Shown piece by piece: positions 6,986-14,896 of a stretch of DNA of 21,638 bases. Under the pieces are notes generated by a model. The model was not told where the DNA came from. It saw nothing but the letters and a program-made list of their open reading frames with translations, and did no database searches. Position 1 is the first letter of the stretch. The number at the start of each line of letters is the position of its first letter. The stretch covers positions 1-21,638 of the forward strand of contig CAZSZS010000152.1 in assembly GCA_964611275.1 (NCBI GenBank). The letters are read 5' to 3'. The stretch is from WJMT01 sp964611275 (GTDB taxonomy: Bacteria > Acidobacteriota > Aminicenantia > Aminicenantales > Aminicenantaceae). The position numbers and the translations under genes are program-made.

Positions 6986-8010
6986 AAAAAACAAGCCGCC
7001 ATACAGTCAAAGAGACCCTGGAATTCGGAAAACCCGATAGAATACCGCGCCAGATCTGGATACTCCCGTGGGCGGAAAAAAAATTTCCTGAGACAGTCGA
7101 ATATCTTCACAAACACTATCCGGATGACATCGAGCCTGCCCCGGCTCTCTACAACAAACCTCTTGAAATACAGGGAGACCGGTATGCGCAGGGAACCTAT
7201 ATTGATGAATGGGGCTGTAAATTTTCAAATCCCCAGGAAGGCATCATAGGCATTACCAGAGAGCCTTTGATCGACCGCTGGGAAGACCTGGACTATTTCG
7301 AACCTCCCGAGTCTGTCCTTGATCTGGATAAAGAAGAAATCAATGCATTCTGCAGGGATACGGATGTTTTTGTGCTGGCAGGGACCTTCACCAGGCCTTT
7401 TGAACGCCTTCAGTTCATAAGGACCATGGAAAAGGCGCTAGTGGATCTTATGGAACAACCGGATGAGCTGTTTGTTTTGATTGATAAGATCCATTCGCAT
7501 TATTTAAAAGAAGTGGAAGCATGGGCCCAAACAGATATTGACGGAATATCCTTAATGGATGATTGGGGAACCCAGAACGGGCTTATCACAAACCCTGAAA
7601 TATTCAAGGACATTTTCCTGCCCCTTTATAAAGAGTATGCGGAAATAGCCGACGCCCATGGGAAATACGTGTTCATGCATTCGGACGGATACATAACAGA
7701 CATCTTCCAGGACCTGATCGATGCGGGAGTCCATGCCCTGAATTCCCAGCTTTTCTGTATGGACATTCCCGAACTGGGACAAAAGTTTCGCGGGAAAATA
7801 ACTTTCTGGGGAGAACTGGATCGGCAGGAAGTCCTGATGAAAGGTTCCCAAAAAGATATAGAAAAAGCCGTCCATTTTGTATGGGAAAATCTTTATCAGG
7901 ACGGAGGCATCATTGCCCAGTGCGAGTTCGGGCTCGAAGCAAAACCTGAAAACATCATCCATGCCTTTACAGTATGGGATGAGATCTCAAAAACCTTAAA
8001 AGGAGGATAA
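6982..8010 (+). CDS. Uroporphyrinogen decarboxylase (URO-D) family protein
   Basis: TIM-barrel protein (342 aa) of the URO-D superfamily, which holds true HemE decarboxylases and corrinoid/CoM methyltransferases such as MtaA and CmuA. The context is catabolic: it overlaps the Gfo/Idh/MocA gene by 4 nt (ATGA) and has no haem genes beside it, so HemE is unlikely. Visible family features are GKPDRIP at 17-23, LMDDWGTQNG (191-200), MHSDG (232-236) and AQCEFG (312-317). MtaA-type zinc methyltransferases use H-x-C...C; here the corresponding residues appear to be H233-x-D235...C314, a possible variant metal site. It may remove or transfer a methyl group from a methylated sugar, but no corrinoid protein is seen in the window. 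Confidence 0.85.
   Translation: MKKTSRHTVKETLEFGKPDRIPRQIWILPWAEKKFPETVEYLHKHYPDDIEPAPALYNKPLEIQGDRYAQGTYIDEWGCKFSNPQEGIIGITREPLIDRWEDLDYFEPPESVLDLDKEEINAFCRDTDVFVLAGTFTRPFERLQFIRTMEKALVDLMEQPDELFVLIDKIHSHYLKEVEAWAQTDIDGISLMDDWGTQNGLITNPEIFKDIFLPLYKEYAEIADAHGKYVFMHSDGYITDIFQDLIDAGVHALNSQLFCMDIPELGQKFRGKITFWGELDRQEVLMKGSQKDIEKAVHFVWENLYQDGGIIAQCEFGLEAKPENIIHAFTVWDEISKTLKGG
8001..8006 (+). promoter_or_regulatory. Ribosome binding site implying an ATA start codon
   Basis: AGGAGG overlaps the end of the URO-D gene. Five nt after it comes ATA at 8012-8014, in frame with the long downstream gene. No ATG, GTG or TTG occurs in that frame until 8153, about 147 nt from this near-perfect site, whereas ATG 8153 has only a poorly spaced AAGG. 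Confidence 0.6.
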
Positions 8011-8011
8011 A

Positions 8012-10321
8012 ATAAAACTAAAGAGCCTCTTAAAGCAAACAAACCTCATCATTCTGGATAAAAAATCCTATCCTGTCAAAAGGACCATTGCCCGTGAGCT
8101 GTCCAAGCACACATCTCCGGATACAAAAATACAATCCCTTTCTGCAAAGGATATGCCGAAGAAAAAAGGCGCTTTCTATATTTCCGTACTGAATGACGCC
8201 CCTGATGACCTTTCGTTCCTCACCCAGGGCCGCATCCCTGCAAAGAATGAATGGGTCCTCTTCCATGCAGATCCATGCGGCTGTTCGTGGCTTCTCTCAT
8301 CAAAACCTCATTTTCTGTATATGGCCTATAAATATATATGTGAAAACTTCCTTGACAGGGAAATCTCTTCCTTTGCTCCCTGGATAAAAACCATCAGCTT
8401 CCCTGTTGAAAAATCCACTTTTGACCTTTTTCTCACTCAATACGCACGGATGATGCGTCATTTTGATAAAGAAAATCATCTGAAAGAATACGCCCGGATA
8501 GGATTCTCATATGTGGAAGTCAATGCCCTTGCCTGTGACAGTCCTCTTGAAAAGGGTATCCCCGGAGAATTTTATCCGGAATTTTATACCTACTGCCCTG
8601 CTCTTGACCAGTTCACATCCAGCAGCCTGAACAAGGGGATCTATCCGGAAAAATACCTGGAAAACAATATGAGGCTTTTGAAAAGCCATGCTGAGACCGC
8701 TCTTAAATACGGACTCATTCCCGGATTGCTCTGCTTTGAACCAAGGTCTGTTCCTGAAGCAATTTTTAAAAAATACCCGACTTTAAGAGGGGCCCGTGTG
8801 GACCATCCTTTCCGGAGCTTTAAGCCGAGATACAATCTTTCCACAGCCCATCCTGCGGTCAAAGAGCACTATGCTGAAATGCTTGCGAATATCATGAAAG
8901 AGATCCCGGAACTGGAATTCATGACCATCTGGACAAATGACAGCGGGGCTGGTTTTGAATACACCAAATCTCTTTATGTGGGCCGCAACGGCGGCGCTTA
9001 TCTCATAAGGGAATGGAAGGACGATGAGGATATTGCCCGTGCCGCCGCAGAAAATATTTCCGGCTTTTTTTCCACTCTCCTGGAGGCCGGGAAAAAGATC
9101 AATCCGAAATTCAGGATCATAACCCGGCTCGAGTCTTTTTACGGCGAACGAAAGCATTTGTGGCCTGAAATAAAAAACGGAGTGGATGTGGAAGTCAATT
9201 CCTTATTGACCACCGGATGGGAAAGCCATTACAGACATCCGGTCTACCCTGATAGCAAAGTATCCGGCTCCGCGCTTCAAAACAGACTGGACAAAAAAGA
9301 AAAAAAACCTGCGGAAGAACTTTATTCAAGAAAAAGCCGCGCCTTTTTCTTTCATTCTTTCGGCTCCCACACTAACTATGAACCTCTGCTCGGCATTCCC
9401 TTCCCCTGGCTAGTATACGAAAAGCTGTGCTCAGCCCACAGGCTTCAAATAAAAAGCCTGTCCCATATAGGAGGCATAAGCCCCCCGGACAGTGTTCCCT
9501 TTTCGGTCAACCGGGAAATATTCAGAAAATTCCAGCTCGACCCGAATATGGATATCGAAGAAGCTGTCTCTGAAGTCGCCGTAAAATACAGCGGCGCTGA
9601 ACGCGCATCCTCTCTTGTCAAAGCCTGGAGGCTCATTGACACTTCCGTACGAAGCATTCCTCCCCTTTCCATCTATTCTCATTACGGGGTCGTATGGCAG
9701 CGCCTGTTCGTGCGGCCTCTGGTTCCCGATATCTCGGCCATCCCGGAAAAAGAAAGGGCTTATTATGAAGACCATATGTGCACATCCATACACAATCCGA
9801 ATAAAGTAGACCTCTCCAAAGACGTGCTGTTTGACCTTATCTCAAAGGAATATGCGGGAAAATGTTTTAAACGGATCGATCGAAACGTATTCCCTCCCTT
9901 GGATAAGGCAATAAGCCTTTTGGGCAAACACAAAACATCGGACAAGGCTTTTCTGGACCAGTACTGGAGGGCCAGAGCCCTGAAATGTCTGTATGAGACA
10001 CTGCGCAGCACGGCTGTGTGGATCTACGGTGTCTATGAATACATGGAAAGTAAAGAGCCATCAACAAAAACAAGAGCAAAAAAACTTCTTCAGGATATGA
10101 TAGAAAGGGAGATCGAAAACAGCCGCCGGCTCATTGAGATATGGGAGAAAGCTCCCATAGACTGGATGATCGTATCGAAGACCGAAGAGACTCCCTTTAT
10201 TTACGGAGACAATTTTCCGGATCTGATGAAAAAAAGAATCAGGCTTATGAACAAATACAGAAACAGGGAACCGTTCATAGACCGGAAATTTATGTTCAAG
10301 GTAAGAAACCATCCTTTCTAA
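8012..10321 (+). CDS. Large unrecognised glycosidase-like protein, putative ATA start
   Basis: Protein of 769 aa if begun at ATA 8012, or 722 aa from the first ordinary start, ATG 8153. I chose the longer form because an AGGAGG lies 5 nt before the ATA and the extra 47 codons read as normal protein (KLKSLLKQTNLIILDKKSYP...). I do not recognise the family with certainty. It has a small N-terminal alpha/beta part, then a region with TIM-barrel character, including EVNALACDS, CFEPRSVPEAIF and TIWTNDSGAGFEY (about 305-317 of the long form), whose acidic residues are candidates for catalysis. A helical C-terminal third follows. This resembles the plan of GH67/GH20-like or DUF4838-type proteins. 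There is no signal peptide. As the last gene of the GH38 operon, one nt after the URO-D stop, it probably acts on the same glycan. Its stop overlaps the convergent gene. Confidence 0.75.
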   Translation: MKLKSLLKQTNLIILDKKSYPVKRTIARELSKHTSPDTKIQSLSAKDMPKKKGAFYISVLNDAPDDLSFLTQGRIPAKNEWVLFHADPCGCSWLLSSKPHFLYMAYKYICENFLDREISSFAPWIKTISFPVEKSTFDLFLTQYARMMRHFDKENHLKEYARIGFSYVEVNALACDSPLEKGIPGEFYPEFYTYCPALDQFTSSSLNKGIYPEKYLENNMRLLKSHAETALKYGLIPGLLCFEPRSVPEAIFKKYPTLRGARVDHPFRSFKPRYNLSTAHPAVKEHYAEMLANIMKEIPELEFMTIWTNDSGAGFEYTKSLYVGRNGGAYLIREWKDDEDIARAAAENISGFFSTLLEAGKKINPKFRIITRLESFYGERKHLWPEIKNGVDVEVNSLLTTGWESHYRHPVYPDSKVSGSALQNRLDKKEKKPAEELYSRKSRAFFFHSFGSHTNYEPLLGIPFPWLVYEKLCSAHRLQIKSLSHIGGISPPDSVPFSVNREIFRKFQLDPNMDIEEAVSEVAVKYSGAERASSLVKAWRLIDTSVRSIPPLSIYSHYGVVWQRLFVRPLVPDISAIPEKERAYYEDHMCTSIHNPNKVDLSKDVLFDLISKEYAGKCFKRIDRNVFPPLDKAISLLGKHKTSDKAFLDQYWRARALKCLYETLRSTAVWIYGVYEYMESKEPSTKTRAKKLLQDMIEREIENSRRLIEIWEKAPIDWMIVSKTEETPFIYGDNFPDLMKKRIRLMNKYRNREPFIDRKFMFKVRNHPF

Positions 10322-12057
10322 CGCCGGACGCGGCCGTGTGTTTCGCCCCGGGCGAGCCTTTCGACCTCGCGAACGGAAACGATATTAAAATCTCCGTATA
10401 CGGTGTGTTTGAGAACCGCGGAAGCGATCCCGAATTCAAGGGCCTTTTTGTCGTTTTCTCCTTTAAGCAGGCTGAAGATCAAACCGGCCGCAAAAGCATC
10501 TCCGGTCCCGACCCTGTCTGTTATCCACACCTTGTATTTGGGGCCCGCAATGAATTCTTTTCCGTTAAAAAGACAGGCGGACCAGTTGTTTTCCGTTGCA
10601 GACAGGCTTTCTCTTAAAGTTATGGCCGCTTTCTCCAGATCAAAGCGCCTGCAAAGCGTCATCATCATCTGTTTATATCCCTCTGCATCAAGCTTTCCCT
10701 TGGAAACATCACTTTTTTCAGGTTTGATGCCGAAAACACAGGTCGGATCTTCCTCGTTTCCGATAAGGATATCCGTATATTCCATAAGTCTGGTTATAAC
10801 CTCTTGGGCTTTGGGCTCATCCCAGAGTTTTTTTCTGTAATTGAGATCCGCGCTCACTTTGACCCCTAAGTTTTTAGCCGTTTTAAGACCTTTGCGGAGA
10901 TATTTTTCAACGGAATCCCCCAGGGCGGGTGTGATCCCTGTCCAGTGGAACCATTGAGCATCCTGTAAAATCTCTTCCCAGTCAAACGCATCCGGAGATA
11001 TTTGAGAAACAGATGAGCCTTTCCTGTCATAGACGACCTTGGAAGGCCTAAGGCCTGAGCCGTGCTCCAGATAATAAATGCCCAGACGGTTCCCGCTCCT
11101 TTGAATGAACCGGGTGTTCACTCCAAATCTTTTTAAGGAATTGACCGCACCGTCTCCGATGTCATTTTTCGGAACAGCTGATACAAAAAAAGATTCTATG
11201 CCGAATCGTGCCAGGCCAACGGCTACATTGGCCTCTGCCCCGCCGAAATGGACATTCAGTGTGTCTGCATTCTCAAGGCGGAATCCCTTATCCGGGGAAA
11301 GCCTCAGCATAATCTCTCCGAATGTCACGACTTTCGGGACAGGGCCTTTCTTTGGAACCATCTTCTTTATCCGTGCGCTTTTTCGCGGGCTTAATACGTC
11401 TTTCCACCTGCTTATATCTTCTTTCATCAAATCAGGGTCACTTATATTTTTGGTCAATGCCGAAGCACAGAAGATACCTTCCGGATCAAAAGAATTGGCC
11501 TGTTCAAGGTTTTCCAGGTTTATTCCGCCGGTATAGAAAACAGTGATATCTCTGTACGGGCCTTCCCAGGCTCTCTTCAGAGCCATATTGTCCCTGTCAC
11601 CGGAAAAAGCAGGGAACAGCTTATAAACCCATTGATAGGGGTGCTTCTTTCTGAGCGCATCCAGAGAACAGCCGTACCCTTCTGCCTTCTGGACCAGCTG
11701 TTTTCCGATATCTGAAAGCCCTCCGGGAACACACAGGATATCTTTTTTTATGCAAGCATCGACCACACCGGAGATATAATCAGCGGATACAACACCGGCA
11801 ACACCGAGGCCAATGACTTTTTCCGCCTGTTTTTTCGTCATGACGGTTCCGGCAAGAACAAGAGCAGACGGGTAGCGGTCCAGTACCGCTTTGATCCCCT
11901 TCTCTGCATACGGCGACCGCAGAGCGATCTCAAGTGTGATCCCTTCTCTGTTTAAGATCTCATAGGCTCTGAGGCATTCGCTTGTGCTTTTCGGATTCAA
12001 TAATGCCACCAGCCTGTTTTTTTTCAGTAAGTTAAATATTTTTTCAGATTTGTTCAT
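10318..12057 (-). CDS. Fused KDPG aldolase / 2-keto-3-deoxygluconate kinase
   Basis: Bifunctional protein (579 aa). Residues 1 to about 220 are a class I KDPG/KHG aldolase (Eda-like): E43 in LEIALRS, AGTVMT near 69-74, the Schiff-base lysine K146 in YKLFPA, and the phosphate-binding TGGIN at 176-180. After a basic linker, residues from about 240 form a PfkB-family sugar kinase of KdgK type. It has GEIMLRLSP, a GGAEANVA substrate/dimer motif, and the C-terminal signature DRVGTGDAFAAG (514-525) with catalytic base D520. Together they would phosphorylate 2-keto-3-deoxygluconate and split KDPG to pyruvate and glyceraldehyde-3-phosphate, with possible hand-off between domains. It is the last gene of the minus operon, 24 nt after the dehydrogenase, with a GGAG site upstream. 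Both active sites look intact. Substrate variants (KDGal or other deoxy keto acids) are possible. Confidence 0.92.
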   Translation of the reverse strand: MNKSEKIFNLLKKNRLVALLNPKSTSECLRAYEILNREGITLEIALRSPYAEKGIKAVLDRYPSALVLAGTVMTKKQAEKVIGLGVAGVVSADYISGVVDACIKKDILCVPGGLSDIGKQLVQKAEGYGCSLDALRKKHPYQWVYKLFPAFSGDRDNMALKRAWEGPYRDITVFYTGGINLENLEQANSFDPEGIFCASALTKNISDPDLMKEDISRWKDVLSPRKSARIKKMVPKKGPVPKVVTFGEIMLRLSPDKGFRLENADTLNVHFGGAEANVAVGLARFGIESFFVSAVPKNDIGDGAVNSLKRFGVNTRFIQRSGNRLGIYYLEHGSGLRPSKVVYDRKGSSVSQISPDAFDWEEILQDAQWFHWTGITPALGDSVEKYLRKGLKTAKNLGVKVSADLNYRKKLWDEPKAQEVITRLMEYTDILIGNEEDPTCVFGIKPEKSDVSKGKLDAEGYKQMMMTLCRRFDLEKAAITLRESLSATENNWSACLFNGKEFIAGPKYKVWITDRVGTGDAFAAGLIFSLLKGENDKKALEFGIASAVLKHTVYGDFNIVSVREVERLARGETHGRVRR

Positions 12058-12081
12058 TTTTACACTCCGCCCCTTTTTAAA

Positions 12082-12873
12082 TCAAAACATCCTTATGTTC
12101 ATGCCTCCGCTGACCTCAATGACAGCGCCCGTGGAATAAGCGAACTCCCCCCGGGCCAGCGCAGCCACGGCTTTCCCGACATCTTCGGTTGTGCCCCATC
12201 TTTTCTGGGGGACAAATCCTTCGCTGATCAATCGATCGTATTTCTTTTTAACGGGTTTTGTCATATCCGTATCAATGATTCCCGGGCGTATCTCATAAAC
12301 ATTGATCCCGTGACCCGCTAAACGGTGGGCATAGATATGAGCGGCCTGGCTCAGTGCGGCTTTGGATATGCAGTATTCGGCTCTCGACAGAGAGGACAAA
12401 ACAGCGGAAACAGAAGAGATAAAGATGATACAGGGCTTGTAATCCGGCGACTTTTGTTTGAGTTCGATCATAAGCCTGGCTACTTTTTGAGTGAGAAAAA
12501 AAGCTCCGCGGATATTGACGGACAGCACCCTGTCAAAACTCTCAGGCGTTGTCTCGAGTATATCTTTTCTTTCCAAAGGCGCTACCCCGGCATTGTTTAC
12601 GAACACATCTATGACCCCGAATCTCTGCATGACTTCGCCGATGAATTTCTCGTGAAATCCCAAATCCGAAATATCTCCTTTAACAGGGAGAAATTCCGCT
12701 TTGAGCTCTTCCGCTCTTTTTTTCACTTCCAGAAGTCCTGATTTTTCATCGGGGGAGGATAGGCGCGTGGCGTTTCCTGCAATATGGAATCCTTTTTTCG
12801 CCATTTCCAGAGCAATCCCCCGCCCTATTCCTCTGGACGCTCCTGTTATCAAGGCCACTTTTCTTTTATCCAC
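12082..12873 (-). CDS. Short-chain dehydrogenase/reductase (SDR), classical type
   Basis: NAD(P)-dependent oxidoreductase of the classical SDR family (263 aa). The cofactor motif is TGASRGIG (10-17), with NNAG at 93-96. The catalytic tetrad is N120, S154, Y167 and K171. The C-terminus SGGMNIRMF is typical of FabG-like sugar and ketoacyl reductases. The start is GTG at 12871-12873, supported by GAGGAG 7 nt upstream; it overlaps the FAD protein's end by 8 nt, so translation is coupled. Between a flavin oxidoreductase pair and a KDG kinase/aldolase, it most likely interconverts a hydroxyl and a keto group on a sugar or deoxy sugar acid, comparable to KduD-type enzymes. Substrate not deducible. 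Confidence 0.9.
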   Translation of the reverse strand: MDKRKVALITGASRGIGRGIALEMAKKGFHIAGNATRLSSPDEKSGLLEVKKRAEELKAEFLPVKGDISDLGFHEKFIGEVMQRFGVIDVFVNNAGVAPLERKDILETTPESFDRVLSVNIRGAFFLTQKVARLMIELKQKSPDYKPCIIFISSVSAVLSSLSRAEYCISKAALSQAAHIYAHRLAGHGINVYEIRPGIIDTDMTKPVKKKYDRLISEGFVPQKRWGTTEDVGKAVAALARGEFAYSTGAVIEVSGGMNIRMF

Positions 12874-14896
12874 TTTCTATCTCCTCTTTTATTAACTTAT
12901 CATTCCTGAAGTCTCTCCAAACGTTTTCAAACCAAGCCTCCCCGCTGGGAACCGGCCTAATACTGACCCATCTTTTCTTTACGGAAAGGTCTTTATCCAG
13001 GCTCACTTCAAGGATCCTGCTATCTGTAAAAGAGCCGGGTTTCTCACAGGTATATCTCCAATCGTCTCCCAAAGCCTCGCAGGGCTTTTGTCCTTGAGGG
13101 TCCAGCACCATAGAGGAGCCCCTGCTTTTACCGCCTTTTTCCAGGTACTCATACACAGCTTCCATATACACCGCATGTGTAAGGCACAGATCCAGACACT
13201 TGAATGCTTCTGGAAGTTCTTTTTTAAACTTGATATTCATCTCTTTTTTCAGCCGTTCATAAAGCTTCCAGGCCTTTTGTTTTTCCTTTAAAACAACCTC
13301 TTTTTCCCTCACGACCCCTCCGTAAGAGGACATTCTCTTTTTTATCTCTTCCATGGCTTTACTCAGAGAAAAATCATTGGAACCGGGTTTCGATAAAATG
13401 TCCCGGGCAAATGCAATGGTTCCGGAGATTTTATCCTGCAAGCCTTGAAGAAAATCTTCCGTACCCGGAGGGTCATGGGCATATCTTTTTGAGATAAAAA
13501 GAGCTGCACGCAGTCCCCCCACCTGGCATGCGTTTAAGGAGGAACCGCCCGGACGACGGACCCCGTGTGTACCGCAGACCTCTCCGACGGGAAAGAGGTG
13601 TTTGACATTCGACTCCCACCAGATGTTGGCTTTCAATCCTCCATTGTTGTGCTGGGCGCACACGGCAACTTCCAATCTCTCTTTTTCCAGATCGATCCCG
13701 TGATCCTTAAAGATCCGGTAAGCGGGCAGGTTCACTTTCTTCAGTCTCTGGACAGGTGTGCCGAACAAAGCGCCGGATTCTTCAAGATAAGCATAAGCTT
13801 GTTCATCCAATAGGGGGAAATCAAATCCGGACATCTTTCCTTCACCTTTCGGATTCTGCGTATAATCCAGAAAAACACGCCTTCCTTTTTTTACGGTTTC
13901 TCTATAAACAAGGACATCTATCAGGGATGACCCGTAATTTCGGATTTTCTCCACATCAAAAGGCCACTCGTATCCTTTCAAGAATATGGCGGTGGACATT
14001 GTGCCCATGTCCGGAAAAAAAGGATTGAGAAACTCTTTTTCGTCTCTGCCGTTTTCATCCGTTGACAGATACCTGGGAATGACCTGCTGGTAAGTGCCGG
14101 AGAGATTCCATCTGAACTTCACGGATGCCAGACCGAACTGCGATTCAGTGAGATTGTTTCCGGCTGCTCCTGCTTCAAAGGCAAGCCCTGTGGATCCCTG
14201 CTGGCTTTCAGGATAGACCGAAGCCTTATACATACCGGCCGGCCCCCCGGTTGCCAGAATAACATTTACCGCATTAAAAACCGCAAAGCCCATGGATCCG
14301 GAATCGAGCTGGTTCCTGTTTAACGCCACTGCGCCCTTTACCTGGTTTTGGCCGTCCTTCTTATCATCCAGAAGAGCAATGACCTCATGCTTATCCATGA
14401 TCTTAATGCCTTTTTGTTTTATCTCCTCGATCAGGCGGCGGCAGATCAAATGCGATGTGAGCGGGCCGGCTGACGTGGCTCTCCCCAGAGGATCGTTATC
14501 TGTTTTATACCCCACATAGGAACCATAGATGTCATGAGGAAAGGGCACTCCCAAACGCACCAGGTTCATGAAGCATCTTACGGAATTCACAGCTTCGCAT
14601 AAAGCCACATCGCCGTGCATGCAGCGACCCTTAAAAAGGTCATGAGCCATCTTCTCAGGGGAATCCAGTATGCTTCCTGAAAACGACAGCTTATAATAGG
14701 TCTGCTTATCAGAGCCCGCATTATTAGAGGTCCCTCTCCCCAGGCCATCTGTGACTACAGCCATGGCTCTTAATCCATGTTCATACAAGCGGAGCGCTGC
14801 ATTGAGACCCGCAATACCGCTCCCAATGATAAGGGTGTTTAAAGAATAGCAGGGTATGCTCATCCCCCCTACTTTGACCATGCTTTTTTTAATCAT
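12866..14896 (-). CDS. Fumarate-reductase-like FAD-dependent oxidoreductase
   Basis: Flavoprotein (676 aa) of the FAD_binding_2 (succinate dehydrogenase/fumarate reductase flavoprotein, aspartate oxidase) superfamily. The ADP-binding GSGIAG lies at 25-30. GTSNNAGSDKQTYYKL (about 55-70) occupies the usual flavin-contact loop. A second conserved FAD segment, GTHGVRRPGGSSLNA, comes in the C-terminal half, followed by a helical tail. I recall a group of gut and sediment FAD proteins with the same GTS-N-GSDKQTYYKL and THGV-RPGGS-LN segments whose function is unknown. There is no Tat or Sec signal, so it is cytoplasmic, unlike periplasmic fumarate reductases. Its start overlaps the OYE-type gene as ATGA, suggesting the two work together. 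The likely reaction is reduction or oxidation of a C-C or C-O bond in a sugar-derived intermediate. Confidence 0.85.
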   Translation of the reverse strand: MIKKSMVKVGGMSIPCYSLNTLIIGSGIAGLNAALRLYEHGLRAMAVVTDGLGRGTSNNAGSDKQTYYKLSFSGSILDSPEKMAHDLFKGRCMHGDVALCEAVNSVRCFMNLVRLGVPFPHDIYGSYVGYKTDNDPLGRATSAGPLTSHLICRRLIEEIKQKGIKIMDKHEVIALLDDKKDGQNQVKGAVALNRNQLDSGSMGFAVFNAVNVILATGGPAGMYKASVYPESQQGSTGLAFEAGAAGNNLTESQFGLASVKFRWNLSGTYQQVIPRYLSTDENGRDEKEFLNPFFPDMGTMSTAIFLKGYEWPFDVEKIRNYGSSLIDVLVYRETVKKGRRVFLDYTQNPKGEGKMSGFDFPLLDEQAYAYLEESGALFGTPVQRLKKVNLPAYRIFKDHGIDLEKERLEVAVCAQHNNGGLKANIWWESNVKHLFPVGEVCGTHGVRRPGGSSLNACQVGGLRAALFISKRYAHDPPGTEDFLQGLQDKISGTIAFARDILSKPGSNDFSLSKAMEEIKKRMSSYGGVVREKEVVLKEKQKAWKLYERLKKEMNIKFKKELPEAFKCLDLCLTHAVYMEAVYEYLEKGGKSRGSSMVLDPQGQKPCEALGDDWRYTCEKPGSFTDSRILEVSLDKDLSVKKRWVSIRPVPSGEAWFENVWRDFRNDKLIKEEIESG
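12881..12886 (-). promoter_or_regulatory. Ribosome binding site for SDR GTG start
   Basis: GAGGAG on the minus strand lies within the end of the upstream FAD gene, 7 nt before GTG 12871-12873. It decides the start of the SDR. Confidence 0.6.

Noticed and set aside
6982..8010. HemE uroporphyrinogen decarboxylase for haem synthesis
   Set aside because: No tetrapyrrole genes nearby, tight coupling to sugar genes, and the motifs fit the broader URO-D/methyltransferase superfamily instead.
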